Shown here piece by piece: positions 1 through 6,532 of a DNA stretch of 64,000 bases. This DNA comes from Homoserinibacter sp. YIM 151385. Its GTDB lineage: Bacteria; Actinomycetota; Actinomycetes; Actinomycetales; Microbacteriaceae. The position numbers and the translations under genes are program-made. The notes beneath the pieces were generated by a model that was not told where the DNA came from, made no database searches, and saw only the letters and a program-made list of their open reading frames with translations. Numbering within the stretch: the stretch's first letter is position 1; each line of letters starts with the position of its first letter. The stretch spans positions 1,302,001 to 1,366,000 of the forward strand of contig NZ_CP115175.1 in the NCBI RefSeq assembly GCF_027912415.1, written 5' to 3'.

Positions 1-97
1 AGCGGGCGTCGAGCACCTCGGCCGATTCGACGACGGCACCCTCGACGGCGGGGGCGAGCCCCGCGCGGACGACCTCGACCTCGGGCAGCTCGGGCAT
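1..97 (-). CDS. mutM: Formamidopyrimidine-DNA glycosylase MutM/Fpg, N-terminal fragment
   Basis: The first 32 codons of a gene that runs off the left edge. The protein begins MPELPEVEVVRAGL, the signature of the Fpg/Nei family: Pro2 is the Schiff-base nucleophile and Glu3 the catalytic acid of the bifunctional glycosylase/AP lyase that removes 8-oxoguanine. The ATG starts one base after the rnc stop codon, so the two are very likely co-transcribed, as in the usual actinobacterial order yceD-rpmF-rnc-mutM. The zinc finger and most of the protein lie outside the window. Confidence 0.93.
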   Translation of the reverse strand, partial: MPELPEVEVVRAGLAPAVEGAVVESAEVLDAR

Positions 98-98
98 G

Positions 99-839
99 TC
101 AGGAGCCGGCGGATGCGGGCGCGGCACCGCGGCGGCGCGGCCGGCGCTCCATCGAGAGCGCCGTCCAGGCCTCGAGCGCGGCCGCCATCTCGGCGTGCTT
201 CTTGCTCGTGCCGGTGCCGGTGCCGACCGCATGGTCGGCGAGGAGCACGGTCGCGTGGAAGCGCTTGTCGTGATCGGGGCCGGATTCGGCGACCGTGTAG
301 TGCGGGATGCCGCGGTGCAGGCTCGCGGCGAGCTCCTGCAGGCTCGTCTTCGGGTCCATGGCGGCGCCGAAGCGGTCCGCATCCCCCAGCAGCGGCTCGA
401 CGAGGCGCAGCACCATCGCGGTCGCGGGCTCGTCGCCCGCCGACAGGTAGGCGGCGCCGATGACGGCCTCGACCGCATCCGCGAGGATCGAGGACTTGTC
501 GCGGCCGCCCGTCTGCTCCTCCCCCTTGCCGAGCAGGAGGTGGGCGCCGAGCCCGATCCCGCGGGCGATCTCGGCGAGCGCGATCGTCGACACGACGGCG
601 GCGCGGCGCTTCGCGAGGCCCCCCTCCTCGAGCTCGGGGAACCGGCGGTAGAGCATGACCGTGACGGCCTGCCCGAGGATCGAGTCGCCGAGGAACTCGA
701 GGCGCTCGTTGTGCGGGATCCCGCCGTGCTCGTAGGCGTACGAGCGGTGGGTCAGCGCAAGCCGAAGAAGCTCGGGGTCGATGTCGACCCCGAGCTTCTC
801 GAGCAGCTCCTCACCCGGGGGGTGAGCTGACGACGTCAA
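99..839 (-). CDS. rnc: Ribonuclease III
   Basis: Double-strand-specific endoribonuclease of rRNA and mRNA processing. About 246 residues, the usual length. The N-terminal RNase III domain has the signature [10 protein letters not shown] with its catalytic acidic residues, and the C-terminal part (from about residue 160) is a double-stranded RNA-binding domain with [10 protein letters not shown] and a KKHAEMAAA-like end. I chose the TTG at 839 because it overlaps the rpmF stop (TTGA), stays in frame and gives the normal family length; longer in-frame starts lie inside rpmF. Second-to-last gene of the yceD-rpmF-rnc-mutM operon. Confidence 0.92.
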   Translation of the reverse strand: MTSSAHPPGEELLEKLGVDIDPELLRLALTHRSYAYEHGGIPHNERLEFLGDSILGQAVTVMLYRRFPELEEGGLAKRRAAVVSTIALAEIARGIGLGAHLLLGKGEEQTGGRDKSSILADAVEAVIGAAYLSAGDEPATAMVLRLVEPLLGDADRFGAAMDPKTSLQELAASLHRGIPHYTVAESGPDHDKRFHATVLLADHAVGTGTGTSKKHAEMAAALEAWTALSMERRPRRRGAAPASAGS

Positions 840-1039
840 ACGTCGGCGACCTTGCGGCCCTTGTACTCCAGGTAGAGCGGCGTGCCGGCCGAGTCCTCGA
901 CGACCTTCGCGCGATGCGGGAGGCTGTAGACGGTCTTGCCGTTCTCGACGGTCTTCACCAGGGCGGGCGCGTCGGCCTTCCACTGCGAACGACGGGCGTG
1001 GGTGTTGGCTCGCGACTGCCGGCGCTTGGGAACAGCCAT
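836..1039 (-). CDS. rpmF: 50S ribosomal protein bL32
   Basis: 67 residues starting [20 protein letters not shown], the standard bL32 N-terminus. It contains no cysteine, so it is the zinc-independent (C-minus) form. It follows yceD by 18 bases, the near-universal pairing, and its stop overlaps the rnc start. Confidence 0.96.
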   Translation of the reverse strand: MAVPKRRQSRANTHARRSQWKADAPALVKTVENGKTVYSLPHRAKVVEDSAGTPLYLEYKGRKVADV

Positions 1040-1057
1040 GGGTCTCTCTTCTCTGTC

Positions 1058-1612
1058 TTACTGGGCACTCGCGGTGCCGGGGTCATCGGTGGTGGTGTCT
1101 GCCTCGAAGCCCTCCAGCGCGGCCCAGCGCGGATCCATGACCTCGCGCTGCTGGGGCGTCGTCCCGGGCGCCAGCTTCTCGCCCGTCTCCGGGTCGAGTC
1201 CTGCGCAATCGGGCCGGCATACCGGCTGGAACGGCAGTGACAGCACCACCGCGTCTCGCACCACCGGTTCGAGATCCACGTGATCATCGCGAACCTGGTA
1301 GTCGAGAGCTTCGTCGACAGAATAGCCGAACAGCTCCTGGATATCGACTCGGACCGGGAGCTCGACGGGGTCGAGGCACCGGACGCACTCGCCGCGGGCG
1401 GTCGTGCGGACGTCGGCGGTCACGAGGATGCCGTCGTGCAGGCTCTCCAGCCGGAGGTCGATCCGCACCGGCTCGCCCTCGCGGACGACCGCCACGGCCT
1501 CCCCGATCTGCTCGGGGGCGGTGAGCTCCAGCTCCAGCTCGCGCATGTCGCCGGGACGGCGCGCGACATCGCGGACCGGGACGGTCCATGGGGTCGGGGC
1601 GAAGACAGGCAC
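1058..1612 (-). CDS. YceD/DUF177 family protein
   Basis: 184 residues. YceD-family proteins are linked to 23S rRNA metabolism and almost always sit directly before rpmF, as here. Four cysteines in two pairs (C76/C79 in GECVRC and C132/C136 in VCRPDC) could bind a metal, which is typical of the family. The start is GTG at 1612. A TAGAAT hexamer at 1626-1621 ends only 8 bases before it and there is no ribosome binding site, so the mRNA is probably leaderless. Confidence 0.88.
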   Translation of the reverse strand: MPVFAPTPWTVPVRDVARRPGDMRELELELTAPEQIGEAVAVVREGEPVRIDLRLESLHDGILVTADVRTTARGECVRCLDPVELPVRVDIQELFGYSVDEALDYQVRDDHVDLEPVVRDAVVLSLPFQPVCRPDCAGLDPETGEKLAPGTTPQQREVMDPRWAALEGFEADTTTDDPGTASAQ

Positions 1613-1620
1613 GGCGGGAG

Positions 1621-1626
1621 ATTCTA
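1621..1626 (-). promoter_or_regulatory. -10 element of the yceD-rpmF-rnc-mutM operon
   Basis: TAGAAT on the minus strand, 8 bases before the GTG of yceD, which predicts transcription starting at or next to the start codon. The same bases read GATTCT at 1620-1625 on the plus strand, a weaker -10-like hexamer facing cofD. Confidence 0.6.
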
Positions 1627-1641
1627 CGCGAGGATGGCCGG

Positions 1642-2637
1642 ATGAGCAGGCCCCTCCCCCGCGTCGTCGTCCTCGCGGGCGGCGTCGGCGGCTCCCTCTT
1701 CGTGCGCGGGCTGCGGGAGGCGCTGCGGGAGCGGCATCCCGGCGTCTCCGATGCCGAGCTCGCGGCGGCGATCACGGTCGTCGTCAACACCGGCGACGAC
1801 CTGTGGCTCGCGGGGGTGCGGCTCATGCCCGACATCGACTCGCTGCTGTACCGGCTCGCCGGCGTCGCCGACGAGGAGCGCGGCTGGGGGCGCCGGGAGG
1901 AGAGCGAGCGGGTGAGCGCGGAGCTCGGCGCCTGGGGCGTCGGCTGGCCGTGGTTCACGCTCGGCGACCTCGATCTCGGCACGCACCTGGCGCGCACGAG
2001 CTGGCTGCGCGATGGCGCGAGCCCGGGCGAGGTCGTCGCGCGGCTCTCGCGGCGCTGGCCGCTCGGCGCGACCCTCCTGCCGATGACGGACGCCGAGGTC
2101 GACACGCAGGTGCGCACGGCGGAGGGCGACCTTCACTTCCAGGAGTGGTGGACCCGGCACCGGGCTTCGCTCGCACCGCTCGGCTTCGACAACCCGGGCA
2201 TCGAGGATGCGCGGCCCTCGGCCGGCGTGCTCGAGGCGATCGGGGCGGCGGATGCCGTGCTCATCGCGCCCTCGAACCCGGTCGTCTCGATCGGGCCGAT
2301 CCTGCGGGTGCCGGGCGTGCGCGCCGGGCTGGCCTCGGCATCCGCGCGCGTCGTCGGCGTCTCGCCGGTCATCGGCGGGGCCGTCGTGCGGGGCATGGCC
2401 GACGTGTGCCTCACGGCGATCGGGGTCGAGACGCGCGCGGCGGCGGTCGCCGCGCACTACGGGGCGCGGGACGCGGGCGGGCTGCTCGACGCGTGGCTGC
2501 TCGCCGAGGAGGATGCCGGGGAGTCCGCCGAGGTCGCGGCGCTCGGCGTGCGGGCCGAGGTGCGGCCCCTCTGGATGCGCGAGGTGCCGCTCGCAGCGCG
2601 GCTCGCGGCCGACGCGCTCGACGTCGCGCTGGGCTGA
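1642..2637 (+). CDS. cofD: 2-phospho-L-lactate (phosphoenolpyruvyl) transferase CofD/FbiA
   Basis: Transfers the activated 2-phospholactate or phosphoenolpyruvate group from its GDP adduct to FO, forming (dehydro)F420-0. 331 residues, the normal length. It has the N-terminal nucleotide-binding AGGVGG (residues 12-17), NTGDD at 49-53 and the family motif SNPVVSIGPI. I chose the ATG at 1642 because GAGG lies 8 bases upstream and the nearby ATG at 1634 hits a stop after two codons. It diverges from yceD across about 30 bases and converges on cofC. No fbiC/cofGH (FO synthase) lies in the window. Confidence 0.93.
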   Translation: MSRPLPRVVVLAGGVGGSLFVRGLREALRERHPGVSDAELAAAITVVVNTGDDLWLAGVRLMPDIDSLLYRLAGVADEERGWGRREESERVSAELGAWGVGWPWFTLGDLDLGTHLARTSWLRDGASPGEVVARLSRRWPLGATLLPMTDAEVDTQVRTAEGDLHFQEWWTRHRASLAPLGFDNPGIEDARPSAGVLEAIGAADAVLIAPSNPVVSIGPILRVPGVRAGLASASARVVGVSPVIGGAVVRGMADVCLTAIGVETRAAAVAAHYGARDAGGLLDAWLLAEEDAGESAEVAALGVRAEVRPLWMREVPLAARLAADALDVALG

Positions 2638-2652
2638 GCGCCCCGCCCGCCC

Positions 2653-2740
2653 GCGAGAGGTGGGTTTCTCCGCGTTCGCGAGAGGTGGGTTTCTCCGCGT
2701 TCGCGGCGAGGATCCTCGCGGCGAATGCGGAGAAACCCAC
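2653..2740. repeat. Family A palindromic repeat, copy 1 (between convergent cofD and cofC)
   Basis: Left arm at 2685-2704 and right arm at 2721-2740 pair over 20 bases with one mismatch; the right arm reads GTGGGTTTCTCCGCATTCGC on the minus strand. The loop contains a perfect 14-base palindrome, GCGAGGATCCTCGC (2706-2719). The left arm and its flank are duplicated in tandem as two identical 25-base units (2653-2677 and 2678-2702). It lies between two convergent stop codons, so a bidirectional terminator role is likely. A second copy is at 52794-52849. Confidence 0.85.
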
Positions 2741-2758
2741 TTCGCGGGGAGGAGGGGG

Positions 2759-3370
2759 TCAGCGGGCGGGGGCGAGCACCGCGGCCGTCGCGGGGCCGAC
2801 GCCGAGCCCGACGAGCGCCGCGAGGTCCTCGGCGGTGTCGAGATCGCGTCGGAGGCCCGGCCCCGCCGTCTCGTCGACGGCGACGTGCCCGAGCGCGGCG
2901 TGTGCCGCGGCGGAGCCGGGACCGAAGCGCGGCTCGAGCCGCACCCCGCGCGCCGTGAGGAGCGTCGTGCCCGTGCCCTCGGCATCCCGCACCATCGCGA
3001 GGGGATGCCGTGCCGCCGCGGCGAGCGCCGCATCCAGCTCGGCGGGGCGGAGCGCGGGGAGGTCCCCCAGCAGCACGGCGATGCCCTCACCGACCGCCGG
3101 CGTGCTCCCCGGGTGCGCGAGCCCGGCGCGGATCGCCGCGAGGAGGCCGCGACCCGGATCCGCGAGGACCGAGACCCCGGGCGGCAGCACGCGGGCGTCG
3201 AGCGGGTCGCCGCTCACGACGAGCACCCGCTCGACCGAGTCGGCCGCCGCGGCGGCGGCGATCGTGTCGAGCGCGACGGCGCGCGCGAGCGCCGGCCGGT
3301 CCTCGCGCGGGTCCAGCCGGGTCTTGCCGAGCGCCGCCGACTTCACGGGCACCACGATCGACCATCGCAC
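2759..3370 (-). CDS. cofC: 2-phospho-L-lactate/phosphoenolpyruvate guanylyltransferase CofC/FbiD
   Basis: Activates 2-phospholactate or PEP with GTP for CofD in F420 biosynthesis. 203 residues, normal for the family, with the nucleotidyltransferase start VPVKSAALGKTRL (residues 7-19), the metal-site motif GDLPAL and a C-terminal RDLDTAEDL. The start is GTG at 3370; TAGGGT at 3382-3377 followed by 6 bases predicts a leaderless mRNA. It converges on cofD and diverges from the ABC transporter genes. Confidence 0.92.
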   Translation of the reverse strand: MRWSIVVPVKSAALGKTRLDPREDRPALARAVALDTIAAAAAADSVERVLVVSGDPLDARVLPPGVSVLADPGRGLLAAIRAGLAHPGSTPAVGEGIAVLLGDLPALRPAELDAALAAAARHPLAMVRDAEGTGTTLLTARGVRLEPRFGPGSAAAHAALGHVAVDETAGPGLRRDLDTAEDLAALVGLGVGPATAAVLAPAR

Positions 3371-3376
3371 CCGGCG

Positions 3377-3382
3377 ACCCTA
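3377..3382 (-). promoter_or_regulatory. -10 element for cofC
   Basis: TAGGGT on the minus strand, exactly 6 bases before the cofC GTG. It fits the leaderless promoter pattern seen at many genes in this window. Confidence 0.5.
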
Positions 3383-3397
3383 ACCCGGCGACTCCGG

Positions 3398-3529
3398 CCC
3401 GACGACCCCGACCCGGCGCACGCGCGCGCGACTCGGCTCGGCCGGCGGCGACCCCCGGGCTCGCCCGACGACCCCGACCCGGCGCACGCGCGCGCGGCGC
3501 GGCTAGACTCGCGGCGACCCCCGGGCTCG
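3398..3529. repeat. Two tandem copies of a 66-base GC-rich unit
   Basis: Units 3398-3463 and 3464-3529. Each begins with the same 33 bases (starting CCCGACGACCCCGACCCGGC and ending in a CG run) and ends with the same 19 bases (GCGGCGACCCCCGGGCTCG). The 14 bases between them have diverged. The second unit contains CTAGACT, a possible -10, in the promoter region of the transporter operon. Confidence 0.8.
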
Positions 3530-3627
3530 TCTGGCCCGGTGCGCCTCGTCCGGTCCTCGGCGGGCACGGTCCGCGCGCGGGCATCGACCGCGCCGTGCCG
3601 CCCTGCCCTCGGACCCCGGAAGGCCCC

Positions 3628-4629
3628 GTGTCCCGCATCCGCTCCCGCGCCATCCCCGCGCTCGCCCTCGTCTCGCTCGCCGCGGCGGCCCTCGCCGGCT
3701 GCGCCGCCGTCACCGCACCCGGCTCGCCCGCCTCCCCCGCGGCGGGCGGAGCCGGGGCCGACACGATCCGCAACTGCGGGGTCGAGGTGCCGATCGGCCG
3801 CGCCCCCGAGCGGGTCGTCACGATCAAGTCGACCTCGACCGAGATGCTCCTCGCCCTCGGCCTCGGCGATCGGATCGTCGGCTCGGCGTTCGCGGACGGC
3901 CCGGTGCCGGAGCGCTGGGCGGCGGAGGCGGCCGACATCCCCGTGCTCTCCGAGCAGGTGCCGGGCGAGGAGGCGGTGCTCGAGCTCGAGCCGGACCTCG
4001 TGTACGCGGGCTGGGAGTCGAACCTCGGCGCGGAGGGCGCGGGCGATCGCGCGGAGCTGCAGGCGCTCGGCGTCGCGGGCTACGTCTCGCCCGCCGCGTG
4101 CCGCTCGGCGGACGTGCCCGGGCCGCTCGGCTTCGAGGAGGTGTTCCGCGAGATCGAGGAGGTCGCGACGATCTTCCACGCGGATGCCGAGCCGCTCCTC
4201 GCGGAGCAGCGCGCCGAGCTCGCGGGCATCGAGCCCGTCGAGGGCGCTCCGACCGCGCTCTGGTACTCCTCGGGCGGCGACACGCCGTACGTCGGCGCGG
4301 GCGAGGGCGCCCCGCAGCTCGTGCTCGAGACGGCGGGCCTTGAGAACATCGCGTCCGACGTCGAGGGCGCCTGGGCGAGCCTGGGCTGGGAGTCGATCAT
4401 CGCCGCCGACCCGGATGCGATCGTCGTCGTCGACGCGAGCTGGAGCACCGCGGCGTCGAAGATCGCGAAGCTCGAAGCCGATCCCGCGACGCGCGAGCTC
4501 TCGGCGGTGCGAGCCGGGAACTACATCGTGGTGCCCTTCGCGGCGAGCGAGGCGGGGGTCCGGACGGTCGAGGCGGCGGCGTCCGTCGCCGAGCAGTCGC
4601 GCGAGCTCGGGCTGGGGCGGCGGCCCTGA
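3628..4629 (+). CDS. Substrate-binding lipoprotein of a putative F420-0 ABC transporter
   Basis: 333 residues, periplasmic-binding fold of the iron-siderophore/B12 class (PF01497). The GTG at 3628 has GGAAGG 4 bases upstream. A signal peptide ends in the lipobox LAGC with Cys25 as the lipid anchor. The mature protein starts NCGVEVPIGRAPERVVTIKS, the typical opening of these binding proteins. It lies beside cofC and cofD and heads a three-gene ABC operon. This arrangement matches the 'proposed F420-0 ABC transporter' families (TIGR03868, TIGR03869, TIGR03873), whose substrate is inferred from context. An iron-chelate or corrinoid substrate is the main alternative. Confidence 0.8.
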   Translation: MSRIRSRAIPALALVSLAAAALAGCAAVTAPGSPASPAAGGAGADTIRNCGVEVPIGRAPERVVTIKSTSTEMLLALGLGDRIVGSAFADGPVPERWAAEAADIPVLSEQVPGEEAVLELEPDLVYAGWESNLGAEGAGDRAELQALGVAGYVSPAACRSADVPGPLGFEEVFREIEEVATIFHADAEPLLAEQRAELAGIEPVEGAPTALWYSSGGDTPYVGAGEGAPQLVLETAGLENIASDVEGAWASLGWESIIAADPDAIVVVDASWSTAASKIAKLEADPATRELSAVRAGNYIVVPFAASEAGVRTVEAAASVAEQSRELGLGRRP

Positions 4630-5705
4630 GCACGGGCAGCGCGGGGCGCGCAGGCAGCGCGGGCCGCGCAGGCCGTACGCCGCGCCGCCCGCGGACCGTA
4701 TGGGGCGCGCTCGCCCTGGTCGGCATCCTGCTCGTCTCGATCGCGGTGTCGATCACGATCGGCGCCGCAGGTCTCAGCCTGGAGGAGGTCGGCGGCAGCG
4801 TCGCCGCGCACCTCACGGGGACGCCGAGCCCGCTCTCGCCGCTGCGCGACGGCATCGTCTGGGAGGTGCGCGTGCCGCGCGTGCTCACCGCCGCCGCGGT
4901 CGGCGCGGGTCTCGCGATCTGCGGCGCCGTCATGCAGGCGCTCACCCGGAACCAGCTCGCCGACCCCTACCTCCTCGGCCTCTCCTCGGGCGCCTCGCTC
5001 GGCGCCGTCGCGGTGCTCGTGCTCGGCATCTCGCTCGCCGGCGTCGCCGTGCTCCTGCCGATCGCGGCCTTCGCGGGGGCGGTGCTCGCGCTCCTCGCCA
5101 CCCTCGGGCTGGCGGGCGCGCTCGGCGCGCTCACCCCGACGCGCATGGTGCTCGCGGGCGTCGCCGTCTCCGCCTTCGCGGGCGCGCTCACGAGCCTCGT
5201 CATCTTCTGGAGCGCGACCGGCGACGCCTACCGCGAGATCCTCGCCTGGCTGCTCGGCTCGCTCGCGGGCGCCCGCTGGCCCTCCGCGCTCGTCGCCGGC
5301 CTCGCGCTCCTCGCGGCCGGCATCCCGCTGCTCCTCTCGGCCCGGCGACTCGACGCCTTCGCCTTCGGGGATGCCGCGGCGGCCGCCCTCGGGGTGGGGG
5401 TGCAGGGCACGCGCTGGCTGCTCCTCGTGCTCGCGGCGCTGCTCACGGGGGCGCTCGTCTCGGTGAGCGGCGCGATCGGCTTCATCGGGCTCGTCGTGCC
5501 GCACGCGGTCCGGCTGCTCTCGGGGCCGGGGCATCGCGCGCTGCTGCCGCTCGCGGCGCTCGCGGGCGCGGTCGCGCTGCTCTGGGCGGATACGGCGGCG
5601 CGCGCCGCCTTCGAGCCGCGCGAGCTGCCGGTCGGCATCGTGACGGCGATCGCGGGCGCCCCGATCTTCGCGGCGCTCCTCGCGCGGCGCCGGAGCGAGG
5701 CATGA
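4626..5705 (+). CDS. Permease of a putative F420-0 ABC transporter (FecCD family)
   Basis: FecCD-type permease with the family motif RVPRVLTAAAVGAGLAICGA and about nine or ten membrane helices. The start is uncertain. The first ATG/GTG/TTG in frame is GTG 4746, but the first helix begins about 16 codons upstream of it, near 4698. The frame stays open back to CTG 4626, which overlaps the stop of the preceding gene (CTGA) and gives a basic N-terminus before helix 1. I therefore prefer CTG 4626, a rare start, with translational coupling. The minimum form is 4746-5705. The stop overlaps the next ATG (ATGA). Confidence 0.75.
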   Translation: MSTGSAGRAGSAGRAGRTPRRPRTVWGALALVGILLVSIAVSITIGAAGLSLEEVGGSVAAHLTGTPSPLSPLRDGIVWEVRVPRVLTAAAVGAGLAICGAVMQALTRNQLADPYLLGLSSGASLGAVAVLVLGISLAGVAVLLPIAAFAGAVLALLATLGLAGALGALTPTRMVLAGVAVSAFAGALTSLVIFWSATGDAYREILAWLLGSLAGARWPSALVAGLALLAAGIPLLLSARRLDAFAFGDAAAAALGVGVQGTRWLLLVLAALLTGALVSVSGAIGFIGLVVPHAVRLLSGPGHRALLPLAALAGAVALLWADTAARAAFEPRELPVGIVTAIAGAPIFAALLARRRSEA

Positions 5706-6532
5706 GCGCCGGGACGGACGCCGCGGGCGCGGGCGCCGCGGACGCCGGACTCGCGGTCGCCGGGCTCACGGCCGTGCGGCGCGGCCGCACGGTGCTCGAC
5801 GACGTCGCGCTCGAGGCGCCCGCGGGCGGCGTGACCGCCCTCGTCGGGCCGAACGGCGCCGGCAAGTCGACGCTCATCCACGCGATCGCCGGCATCCTCC
5901 CCGCCCGGGGCACGGTGCGCCTCGCGGGCGAGGAGCTGCTCGGGATGCCGCGACGGGCCCGCGCGCGCCGGGTCGCGATCGTCGAGCAGGATGCGGCGAC
6001 CGAGCTGCCGCTCACGGGGCGCGAGGTGGTCGCGCTCGGCCGGCTGCCCCACGAGGGCGTCCTCGGGCAGGATGCGGGGGCCGAGCAGGAGGTCGCGTCG
6101 GCGCTCGCGGCGGCCGGCGCCGCCGAGTTCGCGGACCGTCGCGTCACGGAGCTCTCGGGCGGCGAGCGCCAGCGCGTGCTGCTCGCCCGGGCGCTCGCGC
6201 AGCGGCCCCGCCTGCTCCTCCTCGACGAGCCGACCAACCACCTCGACGTGCGGGCGCAGCTCGCGATGCTCGAGCTGCTGCGCGCCCTCGCCGAGACCGG
6301 CACGACCGTCGTCGCGGCGCTCCACGATCTCGGGCTCGCCGCCGCCTGGGCCGACCGCGTGCTCGTGCTCGACGGCGGGCGCGCCGTCGCCGAGGGGCCG
6401 CCGGTCGAGACGCTCTCCCCGGAGCTCATCGCCCGCGTCTACGGGGTGCGCGCCGCCTGGAGCGCGAACCCGATCACGGGCGGCCCGCAGCTCGCCGTCG
6501 CGCCGCTCAGCCCCCGCCCCGGAGGCGCCTGA
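5702..6532 (+). CDS. ATP-binding protein of a putative F420-0 ABC transporter
   Basis: 276 residues. ABC ATPase with Walker A GPNGAGKST (residues 49-57), signature LSGGE (151-155), Walker B LLLLDEP (171-177) and the switch histidine in ALHDLGLAA, as in iron/B12-type importers. Its ATG overlaps the permease stop by the ATGA arrangement. The last 26 bases overlap the 3' end of the convergent transglutaminase gene. Confidence 0.9.
   Translation: MSAGTDAAGAGAADAGLAVAGLTAVRRGRTVLDDVALEAPAGGVTALVGPNGAGKSTLIHAIAGILPARGTVRLAGEELLGMPRRARARRVAIVEQDAATELPLTGREVVALGRLPHEGVLGQDAGAEQEVASALAAAGAAEFADRRVTELSGGERQRVLLARALAQRPRLLLLDEPTNHLDVRAQLAMLELLRALAETGTTVVAALHDLGLAAAWADRVLVLDGGRAVAEGPPVETLSPELIARVYGVRAAWSANPITGGPQLAVAPLSPRPGGA

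Noticed and set aside
2207-6532. A single plus-strand open frame running through cofD's 3' end, cofC and the importer genes
   Set aside because: Only its last 276 codons (the ATPase from 5702) make sense; the rest is out of frame with the recognised cofD, lipoprotein and permease.
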